DNA of 64,000 nucleotides from Algivirga pacifica (GTDB taxonomy: Bacteria; Bacteroidota; Bacteroidia; Cytophagales; Flammeovirgaceae). Location: the NCBI RefSeq assembly GCF_039543525.1, contig NZ_BAABJX010000051.1:13708-77707 (forward strand), in the 5' to 3' direction. A program made the position numbers and the translations under genes. This document shows, in pieces, positions 8,000 to 16,543 of the stretch. Below the pieces are notes generated by a model that saw only the letters and a list, made by a program, of their open reading frames with translations, was not told the DNA's origin and searched no databases. Every line of letters begins with the position of its first letter. Positions within the stretch are counted from its first letter, which is position 1.

Positions 8000-9121
8000 T
8001 TGGAGGGAGCACTGATTATTTTTTCAATTTCGTATAGCCTATTATTAATAGGACTTTACTGGGGATGGCGCAAAATTCCTGAAGCCGCCGTAGGGGAGCA
8101 GTTAGTAGGGAGTGATTCTTTGAAGTTCACCGTTGTCATTCCTGTCCGAAACGAGGAAGTTTCGATAGGCCTCTTATTGGAAGATTTATCACAACAATCG
8201 TATCAAAATTTTGAAGTAATCGTGGTGGATGATCATTCTGAAGACCAAACAGCTTCTATCGTAAAGGGTATCGTGCAGTCTTACGATTACTTCCATTACT
8301 TACAGCTTCCAGAGAGTAAAAAGGGAAAAAAAGCGGCGTTAACGGAAGGTATCCATCAGGGACAAGGGCAATGGATTGTCACCACGGATGGCGATTGCAG
8401 GGTTTCTCTTGATTGGTTAAAGGTATTGGCGCATCACCTTCAGGGAAGTACTAATAAGATGGTTTGTGGCAGCGTGTTGTTTAGTCCTTTTAATAGCTTG
8501 TTTGAAAAGATGATGGCTGTGGAGTTTAGCAGTGCGATCGGAACAGGAGCGGCTTGTATAGGGTGGAAGCACCCTTTGATGTGTAGTGGGGCCAACCTTG
8601 CCTTTGAACGCAAGGCTTTTTGGGAGGTGAATGGCTATCAGGGAAATGAACATATCGCCTCTGGGGACGATGAGTTCTTGCTTAAAAAGTTTGTACAGCA
8701 GTGGCCAACAAGTATTACCTTTATAAAAGCCCCGGCTCATGTTGTTCGAACGTTAGCACCTTCGGGCTGGAAAGCTTTATTACAGCAGCGGATACGTTGG
8801 GCAGGGAAATGGCGTTTGCAGAATGGAGTGTCGGCTAAACTACTGGCAGTATATATGTTTTTTTTGCATTTGACTTATGCGGCATCTCCTTTATTATGGA
8901 TGGGAGGATTATTGTCTTCAAACGCTTTGTTTTTGGCGTGGTTACTAAGGGGAGGAACGGAATTTTTCTTTCTTAGGGACGTGCTCAAAAGTATGACGAA
9001 ATCTAAAGTTTACTACTATACTCCTTTCGTAGTGTTGTGGTATTCTTATTATGTTGTGCTTGTGGGACTTATGGGTACTTTTGCTAGTTATCAGTGGAAG
9101 CAAAGAAAATATACTGTATAG
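8000..9121 (+). CDS. Membrane glycosyltransferase, family 2
   Basis: A 373-residue GT-A glycosyltransferase. An N-terminal membrane helix (residues ~4-20) is followed by VVIPVRNEEVSIGLLLEDLS, the nucleotide-sugar motif VVDDHSEDQT, the TTDGDCRVS segment (DXD-like), the acceptor region SGDDEFLL and the QQRIRW motif of processive enzymes. Two or three C-terminal helices anchor it in the inner membrane. The donor and product are unknown; polysaccharide or glycolipid synthesis is likely. The frame opens with TTG at 8000; the ATG at 7980 is in another frame and closes quickly. TATATTTAC 25-35 bp upstream may be a -7 box. Confidence 0.88.
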   Translation: MEGALIIFSISYSLLLIGLYWGWRKIPEAAVGEQLVGSDSLKFTVVIPVRNEEVSIGLLLEDLSQQSYQNFEVIVVDDHSEDQTASIVKGIVQSYDYFHYLQLPESKKGKKAALTEGIHQGQGQWIVTTDGDCRVSLDWLKVLAHHLQGSTNKMVCGSVLFSPFNSLFEKMMAVEFSSAIGTGAACIGWKHPLMCSGANLAFERKAFWEVNGYQGNEHIASGDDEFLLKKFVQQWPTSITFIKAPAHVVRTLAPSGWKALLQQRIRWAGKWRLQNGVSAKLLAVYMFFLHLTYAASPLLWMGGLLSSNALFLAWLLRGGTEFFFLRDVLKSMTKSKVYYYTPFVVLWYSYYVVLVGLMGTFASYQWKQRKYTV

Positions 9122-9185
9122 CAGGTGCGTAGTGTTTTTTCCATTTCTAATATATTTGTTCTTATATAATTTATATTTTTAGCAT

Positions 9186-9440
9186 ATGAATGATTTAGAG
9201 TTTGAGGTATTGGATGAGCTGTATTTTGTAGTTTCCTTTTCACAGTTACAAGAGGCAACAGGTATTGAGCAAAGCGCTTTGAAAGAGTGTCTGCAACAGT
9301 TGCTGGAAAAGAAATGGGTGAAATGCATGGCTTCCATTGATGATGAATTGGAGGAGAGTGAGGTAGATATGAATGCGCATTTCCAACAGTATTACTATTT
9401 GGCCACCAAGAAAGGTTTGATGGCACATAATACGCTATAA
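9186..9440 (+). CDS. Small winged-helix-like protein before an ABC permease
   Basis: An 84-residue acidic protein. The order helix (LEFEVLDELYFVVS), helix (FSQLQEATGIEQSALKECLQQLLEKKWV) and strand-like end resembles a minimal winged-helix domain: the TGIEQSALKECLQQLLEKKWV stretch fits a recognition helix leading to a wing. It lacks an obvious ligand-binding part. It lies 60 bp before the ABC permease gene on the same strand, so the two are probably co-transcribed. Its function is unknown; a small regulator or adaptor is possible. Confidence 0.7.
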   Translation: MNDLEFEVLDELYFVVSFSQLQEATGIEQSALKECLQQLLEKKWVKCMASIDDELEESEVDMNAHFQQYYYLATKKGLMAHNTL

Positions 9441-9499
9441 ACGAGTACCGATTAATATATTTTTTTGACTGTAGAACGACTGTTATCACTAAAGCATAT

Positions 9500-10771
9500 A
9501 TGTACGAGGAATATAGAATCATAGGGTCATCAAAAGCTATTTGGAAAAATGTTTTCCGGAGCCGTTTTCTGTTGCTGGGAGGAAGTGTATTATTGCTGAT
9601 GACCGTAGTGGCTTTGTTGGGATATTTGATTATGCCTGATAGTACGCCCTATGCCAATGATATGATGCCGGAGGTAAAGAACAAACCTTCGGGCTTTCGA
9701 GTACAGGTATTGAAAATTAAAAAAGATATTGAGGTAGAGCAACGTGGGTTTATAGGCAAGATGTTGTATGGACAAGAGAATCCTTATGAAATCAAGCCCT
9801 TAGCAGAGCCTCCCCGTATTGTAGGGGATTCGGTGTATTTTGTTATTTATCCAGGTAAAGAGAAAGTCAGCCGCCGCTCGATGACCCGACTGGAACTATC
9901 ATTACCGTTGATCCAATGTGTGAAATCCATTTACGTGCCCAAGTCAGAAAAACTAGGACGCTATGTGCCCAATAACTATACACCTATTGAGGATGGATAT
10001 GCTTATTTAGATGTCAATGAGGTCGTGCGTACCGTGACATATGAACGTTTGGAGAAGGAGTTTTGGGAAAATAATGTAGAGGAAAGGGTTTTCTATTTGG
10101 GAAGTGATCGTTTGGGTAGGGATGTACTGAGCCGATTGATGTACGGTGCCCGAATCTCTCTGATGATTGGTGTTATGTCTTTGATTATTTCTTTAGTAAT
10201 AGGGACGACAGTAGGTGCCTTGGCAGGATACTTCGGAGGGAAACTGGATGCCATATTGGAGTGGTTAATGACCGTGGTCTGGTCTTTGCCTTCACTGATG
10301 TTGGTGATTGCCATTCGCCTGATGCTGGATAGTGATAAGGTGTGGATTACCTTTATGGCAGTAGGACTGACCATGTGGGTAGAGGTGGCAAGGGTGGTAC
10401 GTGGAGAAATGAAATCCATCAAAGAAAAATTATTTATAGAGGCAGCCAGAGCCTTAGGGTATTCTGATGCCAGAATTATTTTTAGGCATATACTACCTAA
10501 CCTGACAGGCTCACTGGTAGTGATCTCCGCTTCTAACTTTGGAGCGGCGATTCTTATAGAAGCAGGGTTCAGCTTCTTAGGTATTGGTGGCCCTGCGGAG
10601 ATGCCCTCTTGGGGTAAGATGATTTATGATGGAATTAATGAACTGACACCGGGAGGATATTGGCACTTGATATTATACCCTTGTATCAGTTTGAGTATAA
10701 CGGTGTTGGCGCTTAACCTAATAGGAAGCGGATTGAGAGATGTATTTGACCCAAAAGCTAGCGTGAAATAG
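9500..10771 (+). CDS. ABC transporter permease, DppC/OppC type
   Basis: A 423-residue inner-membrane permease of the peptide/nickel importer class. Residues ~20-48 form the first helix (OppC_N-like), then ~160 residues of extracytoplasmic sequence, longer than in ordinary DppC. The transport domain begins at VFYLGSDRLGRDVLSRLMYGARISL, typical of DppC, and includes the EAA loop EAARALGYSDARIIFRHILPN that docks to the ATPase, then FSFLGIGGPAEMPSWG. No partner permease, ATPase or binding protein is in the window, so the other subunits must be encoded elsewhere. The neighbouring phosphatase starts 3 bp after its stop. Confidence 0.9.
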   Translation: MYEEYRIIGSSKAIWKNVFRSRFLLLGGSVLLLMTVVALLGYLIMPDSTPYANDMMPEVKNKPSGFRVQVLKIKKDIEVEQRGFIGKMLYGQENPYEIKPLAEPPRIVGDSVYFVIYPGKEKVSRRSMTRLELSLPLIQCVKSIYVPKSEKLGRYVPNNYTPIEDGYAYLDVNEVVRTVTYERLEKEFWENNVEERVFYLGSDRLGRDVLSRLMYGARISLMIGVMSLIISLVIGTTVGALAGYFGGKLDAILEWLMTVVWSLPSLMLVIAIRLMLDSDKVWITFMAVGLTMWVEVARVVRGEMKSIKEKLFIEAARALGYSDARIIFRHILPNLTGSLVVISASNFGAAILIEAGFSFLGIGGPAEMPSWGKMIYDGINELTPGGYWHLILYPCISLSITVLALNLIGSGLRDVFDPKASVK

Positions 10772-10773
10772 GA

Positions 10774-12018
10774 ATGATGAATATGGCCTTATCCATAGAA
10801 AGTAAACTAAAAATCAAAGAGCTGGAGCTCAGTGCTTTGTTTGAGACGATTGAGGCAATCAATACCAATGCTTCCGAGTCGGATCTTTATAGAATATTTA
10901 AATTTACCGTAGCATCCAACCCCTTGGTGGGGAAGTTTGCCCTCTTTGTGTCGGATGATGAGGGGCGCTGGAAACAGATGGTATCCCATCAAATCGTAGT
11001 AGGCGATAAGGAATGGTATTTTCCGTTAGAATTAACGAATATCGATACGGTAGGGTCTTTTCATTATGAGAAAGATCCTCGTTTCACTTCCTTGGATCTA
11101 TTGATTCCAATCAAGCACAAAGATGTACCTTTGGCCTATGTAGTATTGGAACGATTGGATAATAATGAGGAAGATAAAAAACTGTCAGTGGCTTTTATCG
11201 AGGCCTTGGCCAACATCATTATCGTTGCAGTAGAGAATAAGCGATTTGCTCGAAAAGAAGCCCGTCAGAGGGAGTATAAGCGACAATTGGAGATTGCTGG
11301 AAATGTACAGGCTTTACTATTTCCAAAGTCTTTGCCTAATGAGGAAGACCTCTTTGTGGAAGCAAGTTATTTCCCTCACCATTCTATCGGAGGAGACTAC
11401 TATGACTTTATTCCTATTGACGAGGATCGATTGTTATTTTGTATTGCAGATGTGTCAGGAAAGGGACTTCCTGCAGCGATTCTGATGTCCAATTTCCAGG
11501 GGGGAGTACGAACCTTGGTGAAGAAGGAGAGTAACCTTAAGGATATGGTCAAGGAACTGAATCGCCTGATTATGGAAAATGCACAAGGAGAGAACTTTAT
11601 CACGGCATTTTTAATGATCTACCATCGCTCTTCTCATAAGATCACTTACGTGAATGCCGGACATAATCCGCCTATCTTGTTTATGGATGGGAAGCCTTCT
11701 CATTTACTCACAGGAACAACCATTTTAGGAACCTTTAAAGAATTACCACTATTGGAAGTGGGAGAACTGCAAGGAGTTAAAGAGTTCTTCTTGTTCTGCT
11801 ATACCGATGGCATTACTGAAACAGCGAATGATCAGGATGAAGAGTTTGGGGATAAACGCTTGCTGGAGTTTTTGCAAGAAAACTGGCAATTAGACCAGAA
11901 AGCATTGCACCGTAAACTAATGAAACAATTGGATGCCTTTAAGGAACACCAGGAGTATGTAGATGATATTACCCTTCTTTCTTCCAGAGTGTTGAATCGT
12001 TCTGTTGATGATGTTTAA
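10774..12018 (+). CDS. GAF-like plus SpoIIE/PP2C-type serine phosphatase
   Basis: A 414-residue cytosolic protein. Residues ~1-165 form a GAF-like sensor region; a short coiled coil follows (RKEARQREYKRQLEIAGNVQ), then the SpoIIE phosphatase domain. Metal-binding motifs are visible: IGGDYYDFIPI, CIADVSGKGLPAAILMSNFQ, YVNAGHNPP and CYTDGITETAND, ending DDITLL. The family dephosphorylates anti-anti-sigma or other Ser-phosphorylated proteins. It starts 3 bp after the ABC permease gene, so they share an operon. The last four codons and stop (VDDV*) lie inside a 43-nt repeat found inverted at 19756-19798, so the repeat has replaced the original C-terminus. Confidence 0.9.
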   Translation: MMNMALSIESKLKIKELELSALFETIEAINTNASESDLYRIFKFTVASNPLVGKFALFVSDDEGRWKQMVSHQIVVGDKEWYFPLELTNIDTVGSFHYEKDPRFTSLDLLIPIKHKDVPLAYVVLERLDNNEEDKKLSVAFIEALANIIIVAVENKRFARKEARQREYKRQLEIAGNVQALLFPKSLPNEEDLFVEASYFPHHSIGGDYYDFIPIDEDRLLFCIADVSGKGLPAAILMSNFQGGVRTLVKKESNLKDMVKELNRLIMENAQGENFITAFLMIYHRSSHKITYVNAGHNPPILFMDGKPSHLLTGTTILGTFKELPLLEVGELQGVKEFFLFCYTDGITETANDQDEEFGDKRLLEFLQENWQLDQKALHRKLMKQLDAFKEHQEYVDDITLLSSRVLNRSVDDV

Positions 12019-12046
12019 TTGAGCTTCGCTCGTTCATGTTGTTTAG
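12004..12046 (+). repeat. 43-nt repeat covering the phosphatase stop codon
   Basis: 41 of 43 positions match the reverse complement of 19756-19798. It contains the word GAGC-TTC-GCTC inside TTTAATTGAGCTTCGCTCG, and it encodes the last four codons and the stop of the upstream phosphatase. The remaining intergenic DNA to 12270 is AT-rich, with the palindrome AATAGTACTATT near 12156 and nothing else I can name. Confidence 0.85.
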
Positions 12047-12270
12047 TTGAGTTGCCCAAGTAGCTTACTTATTGATAATTGATAATCTCCGTCATTGATT
12101 TTACACAATTGGAACAACTACCTTGCCTTACCATTAAGAAATAAGTAACCAAATAGTACTATTGCTTGTTCCTGTAACGTGAACTTGTTGTTTTCAGCAA
12201 GATAGCCATGAGCAATCAATAGTATCAGTATAGTAAACATATATATCATACCACGGAATAAATATACCCT

Positions 12271-13614
12271 ATGACAAAATTAGATCTAAAAGGCTTCATG
12301 CACGGCTTGAAGCGCCGTAATCCTGGACAACCAGAATTCCATCAGGCAGTAGAAGAAGTAGCTGAAAAACTGATTCCATTTATTAACGATAACCCTAAGT
12401 ATTTGAATGCAAGTATTCTGGAGAGAATGACTGAGCCAGATAGGGTAGTTAGTTTCAGGGTAACTTGGCAGGATGATAAAGGAAATGTACGGGTAAACCG
12501 TGGATTCCGCGTGCAGTTTAATGGTGCGATCGGACCATATAAAGGAGGTTTGCGATTTGATAAGTCTGTGACCTTGGGTACGCTAAAGTTCTTGGGTTTT
12601 GAGCAGGTATTCAAAAATAGTTTGACGACTCTTCCTATGGGTGGTGCCAAAGGGGGCTCTGATTTCAATCCTAAAGGGAAGTCCGATAATGAAGTAATGC
12701 GTTTTTGTCAGGCTTATATGACAGAGTTGTATCACCATATCGGTAAAGATACGGACGTTCCTGCAGGTGATATTGGAGTAGGAGCAAGAGAAATTAGTTA
12801 TATGTTCGGGCAGTACCGCCGTATTACCAATAAGTTTACAGGGGTATTGACGGGTAAAGGATTAGCCTTTGGTGGTTCCAATGTTCGTAAAGAAGCAACA
12901 GGATATGGTAGTGTGTACTTTGCCAGAGAAATGTTGGCTAGAAAAGGACATACGTTAGACGGTAAAACGGCAATCGTATCAGGAGCAGGTAATGTGGCGC
13001 AATATACGGTTGAGAAACTGATTCATCTGGGCGCCAAGGTAGTCACGATGTCCGACCGTAGTGGGTATATTTATGATCAAGACGGTATTGATGCCGAGAA
13101 GCTACAATATATCATTCATCTGAAAACGGTGAAAAGAGGGGATCTGTCTAGTTATGTAGAGGACTATCCAGATGCGAAGTTCTTCCCTAATGAGCACCCT
13201 TGGGGAGTAAAAGCACAATTAGCATTCCCTTCAGCAACTCAAAATGAGCTAGACGGTGAAGCGGCTAAAACTCTGATCAAAAATGGCTGTATCTTGGTGT
13301 GTGAAGGAGCAAATATGCCTTCCACAAACGAGGCATTAAAGGTATTTGAGAAAGCAAAAATATTATTTGGTCCTGGTAAAGCAGCCAATGCGGGTGGTGT
13401 AGCTATCTCAGGTTTGGAGATGACACAGAACTCTATGCGTTTGCAATGGACTTTTGAAGAGGTGGATGAAAGACTGCAGCAGATTATGAAAAAGATTCAT
13501 GATAAATGTGTGGAGTACGGTGATGAGGACGATTGGGTAGACTACGTAAAGGGAGCTAATATTGGAGGTTTCGTAAAAGTAGCGGATGCGATGTTGGCTT
13601 ACGGAGTACTTTAG
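12271..13614 (+). CDS. gdhA: NADP-type glutamate dehydrogenase
   Basis: A 447-residue hexameric glutamate dehydrogenase, the standard length of the bacterial small GDH. It converts 2-oxoglutarate plus ammonia to glutamate. Visible are the substrate motif GPYKGGLRFDKSV, the catalytic-lysine region LPMGGAKGGSDFNPKGKSD, and DIGVGAREISYMFGQYRR; the C-terminal Rossmann fold has AIVSGAGNVAQYTVEKL. The overall pattern fits the anabolic, NADPH-using clade, but coenzyme choice is inferred. It is a single-gene unit, closed by a large palindrome and T-run at 13639-13870. Confidence 0.96.
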   Translation: MTKLDLKGFMHGLKRRNPGQPEFHQAVEEVAEKLIPFINDNPKYLNASILERMTEPDRVVSFRVTWQDDKGNVRVNRGFRVQFNGAIGPYKGGLRFDKSVTLGTLKFLGFEQVFKNSLTTLPMGGAKGGSDFNPKGKSDNEVMRFCQAYMTELYHHIGKDTDVPAGDIGVGAREISYMFGQYRRITNKFTGVLTGKGLAFGGSNVRKEATGYGSVYFAREMLARKGHTLDGKTAIVSGAGNVAQYTVEKLIHLGAKVVTMSDRSGYIYDQDGIDAEKLQYIIHLKTVKRGDLSSYVEDYPDAKFFPNEHPWGVKAQLAFPSATQNELDGEAAKTLIKNGCILVCEGANMPSTNEALKVFEKAKILFGPGKAANAGGVAISGLEMTQNSMRLQWTFEEVDERLQQIMKKIHDKCVEYGDEDDWVDYVKGANIGGFVKVADAMLAYGVL

Positions 13615-13638
13615 TAAATACTAACTCTCAATAAAAGT

Positions 13639-13870
13639 CACAGGGATATTAAGGTTGAATAAAAGAGACAAGCCTTGTTGAATCGTTGAATTGAGCTTCG
13701 CTCGTTGAATTTCACCTTCGGTGAGTTGATTCGAGTTGAAATGTTGATTGAAATGTATGCTAATGCTCATATCATACAACAAATCAACTCGAATCAACGA
13801 GCGAAGCTCAATTCAACGATTCAACATAATTCTATAAATATTCAACCTTAATGCCCCCTGTGGCATTTTT
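13639..13870. repeat. Family-A nested palindrome, also the gdhA terminator
   Basis: Outer arms run CACAGGG...ATTAAGGTTGAATA on the left and the complement on the right (13840-13862), and a run of eight T follows. Inner arms share GTTGATTCGAGTTGAA/TTCAACTCGAATCAAC. The left arm holds two hairpin words, GAGC-TTC-GCTC and CACC-TTC-GGTG; the right arm holds GAGCGAAGCTC only. Sibling elements are at 16375, 25209, 41701, 50353 and 58502. Confidence 0.85.
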
Positions 13871-13948
13871 TTTGGTCATGGTGCAGGATCTTATTAAATT
13901 TATCGTTACATCCATTTTTTGACGATTAACGCAATCAAAGACCATTAC

Positions 13949-14800
13949 ATGAAGATAATTGAGTGCCCTAGAGACGCCATGCAGGGAATTGCCGAATTTA
14001 TTCCCACAGAAACAAAAATCAGTTATATCAATCAGTTGATTAAAATCGGGTTTGATACCATCGACGTAGGAAGCTTTGTGTCTCCTAAGGCAATTCCACA
14101 GATGAGGGACACTGCAGAGGTGTTGAGGGGATTGGATCTTCATCAGGCAAATTCTAAGTTATTGGTCATTGTAGCAAACGTGAGGGGAGCATTGGATGCG
14201 CTCGATTTTGACGAAGTCGCTACTTTGGGTTTTCCACTGTCGTTGTCTGAAACCTTTCAGCAGCGCAATACCAACAAGTCTATTGAGGAGGCCATAAAAG
14301 TGGTCGATCGTATCAATGATTTATGCGAGCAGAGTTACCGCAAATTAGTCGTCTATCTTTCCATGGGGTTTGGCAATCCATATGGGGATGCTTACTCTCC
14401 TGAGTTATTAACAGAGTTTACAGAAAAACTACAGGAGATAGGGGTACAGCGTGTTGCTTTGGCAGATACTGTAGGAACGGCAACGCCGTCTATGGTCAAA
14501 GAGGTTTTTGAAATGGTATTGCCAGCATTCCCTGAAATGGAAATAGGTGCTCATCTACATGCTACACCTCAGGATGCCTATGCGTTAGTGAAGGCAGCTT
14601 ATGAAGCAGGCTGTCGTCGTTTTGATTCCGCTATGGGGGGATTGGGTGGATGTCCTATGGCAAAAGATTCCCTAACTGGAAATATTTCGACAGAGACCTT
14701 GGTAGAGTACTTGATGTCTATTGATGCATTGCCTGAGATGAATATGGAGGCCTTGGCGATTGCCAGTGAAAGACGACGTATTTTATTGCCTTCCAATTAA
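13949..14800 (+). CDS. Hydroxymethylglutaryl-CoA lyase-like enzyme
   Basis: A 283-residue TIM-barrel enzyme of the HMGL-like family. HMG-CoA lyase cleaves HMG-CoA to acetyl-CoA and acetoacetate in leucine and ketone-body breakdown. The barrel starts MKIIECPRDAMQG (catalytic Arg/Asp); SFVSPKAIPQM is typical of HMG-CoA lyases; the metal histidines are in GAHLHATPQD, and the mobile loop has GGLGGCPMAKD with the active-site Cys. I chose the ATG at 13949 because the family begins with this strand; a TTG at 13919 would add ten unrelated residues. The ATG lies in CCATTACATG, one base short of the hairpin word found at 6863, 14871, 24520 and 41793. Confidence 0.88.
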   Translation: MKIIECPRDAMQGIAEFIPTETKISYINQLIKIGFDTIDVGSFVSPKAIPQMRDTAEVLRGLDLHQANSKLLVIVANVRGALDALDFDEVATLGFPLSLSETFQQRNTNKSIEEAIKVVDRINDLCEQSYRKLVVYLSMGFGNPYGDAYSPELLTEFTEKLQEIGVQRVALADTVGTATPSMVKEVFEMVLPAFPEMEIGAHLHATPQDAYALVKAAYEAGCRRFDSAMGGLGGCPMAKDSLTGNISTETLVEYLMSIDALPEMNMEALAIASERRRILLPSN

Positions 14801-14839
14801 AAAATTAAACCGTAAAATAATTCGTAGAGACGCCTTACA

Positions 14840-14985
14840 TTAAGGTTGAATAAATAACTGACAGTTGAGTCCATTACATGGCGTCGGTTACGCCGCTTGT
14901 TGAGTGGCACTGCGTGCCGTTGAGTAGCCCTATGGACTGTTGAGATTTTGTAGTACTGCTCTTTCTCAACAGCCCAGAGGGCTAC
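14840..14985. repeat. Word mosaic with TTAAGGTTGAATAA head
   Basis: The head TTAAGGTTGAATAA is followed by GTTGAG linkers that separate hairpin words: CCAT-TAC-ATGG (14871), GGCGT/ACGCC, GGCAC-TGC-GTGCC and later AGCCC-AGA-GGGCT. GTTGAG and CTCAAC flank the last part. From 14986 to 15165 there is only an imperfect inverted repeat (GGTTCAAGAG near 14995, CTCTTGGACC near 15040) and AT-rich leader for comB. Confidence 0.75.
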
Positions 14986-15165
14986 CACTAAACTGGTTCA
15001 AGAGTTCAAATTCCGGACGAGGTACGAGTAAGGAATTGCTCTTGGACCAAGCGGTTTACCACATCGGTTAAGCTTTTAGTGTAAAGTTTTAAACTCTACA
15101 ATTCACTCATACAAAGTAAACTGTGATAAAGTCTATTAAACGATAAGCGATAACCAATTTACAAT

Positions 15166-15876
15166 ATGAAGAGAAGTATTGCAGTCTGTCATTCCCCACA
15201 AATGTTGCCTTTGTTTGACCTGAAAGGGAAAATAGCAGTCGTGGTTGATATATTAAGAGCCACTTCCTGTATGGTGACTTCCTTGGCAACTGGTGTGGAG
15301 AAGGTTATTCCAGTCAGTAAGGTAGAGGAAGCGTTAGCCTATCAAGGGAGAGGACCTTTGATTGCGGGAGAAAGAGGAGGTGCGAAACTGCAAGGGTTCG
15401 ATCTGGGGAACTCACCTTTTGAGCATATGAACCAAGTGGGGAAAGCCATCGTTATGACCACTACAAATGGAACACGTGCGATCAATGATGCTGCAGAAGC
15501 AGAAGAGGTGATCATCGGAGCTTTTCTTAATTTATCAGCGATTAAGGAATACCTTATCAGTAAAACAGAAGATGTGGTGGTGGTTTGTGCGGGTTGGAAA
15601 AACCTGTACAGTATGGAAGATACTCTTTTTGCAGGAGCTTTGGTAGATGCTTTGGGAAGTGATTGGGAGATGGATGATGCGGCTTTGGCAGCTAGTACAC
15701 TTTATCGTTCTGTAGAGGGAAATATCTTGGGTTTTATGCAACAAGCCTCTCACGTTAAGCGTTTGAGTGGATTAAATGCGGAAAAAGATCTTGCTTTTTG
15801 CTTTGAGCATGATAAATTTGAGACTATCCCTATTTTAAGGGAAGGTGGGTTATATGCCCATAACACGAGAAATTGA
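15166..15876 (+). CDS. comB: 2-phosphosulfolactate phosphatase family protein
   Basis: A 236-residue ComB-family protein. ComB removes phosphate from 2-phospho-3-sulfolactate, a step of coenzyme M (and sulfolactate) synthesis. Family motifs: VVVDILRATSCMVTSLATG, LIAGERGGAKLQGFDLGNSP, TTTNGTRAI and CAGWKNLYSMEDTLFAGAL. Many Bacteroidota lack coenzyme M but keep comB, where it may serve sulfolactate or capnine-type sulfonolipid metabolism; that is inference. It lies 23 bp before smpB on the same strand, so the pair is probably one operon. Confidence 0.9.
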   Translation: MKRSIAVCHSPQMLPLFDLKGKIAVVVDILRATSCMVTSLATGVEKVIPVSKVEEALAYQGRGPLIAGERGGAKLQGFDLGNSPFEHMNQVGKAIVMTTTNGTRAINDAAEAEEVIIGAFLNLSAIKEYLISKTEDVVVVCAGWKNLYSMEDTLFAGALVDALGSDWEMDDAALAASTLYRSVEGNILGFMQQASHVKRLSGLNAEKDLAFCFEHDKFETIPILREGGLYAHNTRN

Positions 15877-15899
15877 ATTACTTTTTGTAAATAGAGATA

Positions 15900-16364
15900 A
15901 TGGGTAAGAAATTAGAAATAAAGAAAGATATTTTTATTAAAAACCGTAGGGCTTCCTTTGACTATCAGTTTCTGGAGAAGTTTCATGCGGGAATTGCTTT
16001 GAAAGGCAGTGAAGTGAAATCTGTTCGTTTACAGAATGTAACCTTACAGGACTCTTATTGTCTTTTTATAGGGAAAGAACTTTACGTAAGGGGAATGCAC
16101 ATTTCTCCTTATGAAATGGGAGGTCATGCCAACCATGAAGCGAAACGTGATCGTAAGCTGTTATTGAAGCGAAAAGAGTTGAACAAACTACAAGAAAGCC
16201 TTAAAGAACAAGGGCTGACGATTGTAGTTACCCATGTCATGGTTAACGAGAGAGGATTGATCAAGGTAGGAATTGCTTTGGCAAAAGGTAAAAAATTGTA
16301 CGATAAACGTCAGGATATTAAGACAAAGGATGCCAAAAGAGATATCGCTCGTAGCGGCTATTAA
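15900..16364 (+). CDS. smpB: SsrA-binding protein SmpB
   Basis: A 154-residue SmpB, the tmRNA partner in ribosome rescue. It has the OB-fold start IKNRRASFDYQFLEKFHAGI, LKGSEVKSVR, the surface loop SPYEMGGHANHEAKRDRKLLL and the basic C-terminal tail GKKLYDKRQDIKTKDAKRDI that enters the empty mRNA channel. Length and motifs are those of a normal, complete gene. The tmRNA gene itself is not in the window. The stop is followed 10 bp later by a family-A palindrome. Confidence 0.97.
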   Translation: MGKKLEIKKDIFIKNRRASFDYQFLEKFHAGIALKGSEVKSVRLQNVTLQDSYCLFIGKELYVRGMHISPYEMGGHANHEAKRDRKLLLKRKELNKLQESLKEQGLTIVVTHVMVNERGLIKVGIALAKGKKLYDKRQDIKTKDAKRDIARSGY

Positions 16365-16374
16365 AATAATTAAT

Positions 16375-16531
16375 GTTGAATCGTTGAATTTCACCTTCGG
16401 TGAGTTGAATTGAGCTTCGCTCGTTGATTCGAGTTGAACTGTTTTTCGATAATTTGTAATACTTGTATCAATCAACATATCAACTCGAATCAACGAGCGA
16501 AGCTCAATTCAACGAATCAACGATTCAACAA
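16375..16531. repeat. Family-A nested palindrome between smpB and the RluA-type gene
   Basis: The arms start GTTGAATCGTTGAATT and end with its complement. The left arm has the words CACC-TTC-GGTG and GAGC-TTC-GCTC, the right arm only GAGC-GAA-GCTC. It is open in the frame of the next gene and so falsely lengthens that gene upstream. Confidence 0.85.
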
Positions 16532-16543
16532 GGAGAAAAGAAG

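Noticed and set aside
14990..15050. tRNA-like GTTCAAATTCC stretch
   Set aside because: No acceptor, D or anticodon arms can be drawn; the sequence fits an imperfect inverted repeat.
16463..16543. N-terminal extension of the RluA-type gene through the repeat
   Set aside because: The 27 codons come from the family-A palindrome; the ATG at 16544 has a good ribosome site.
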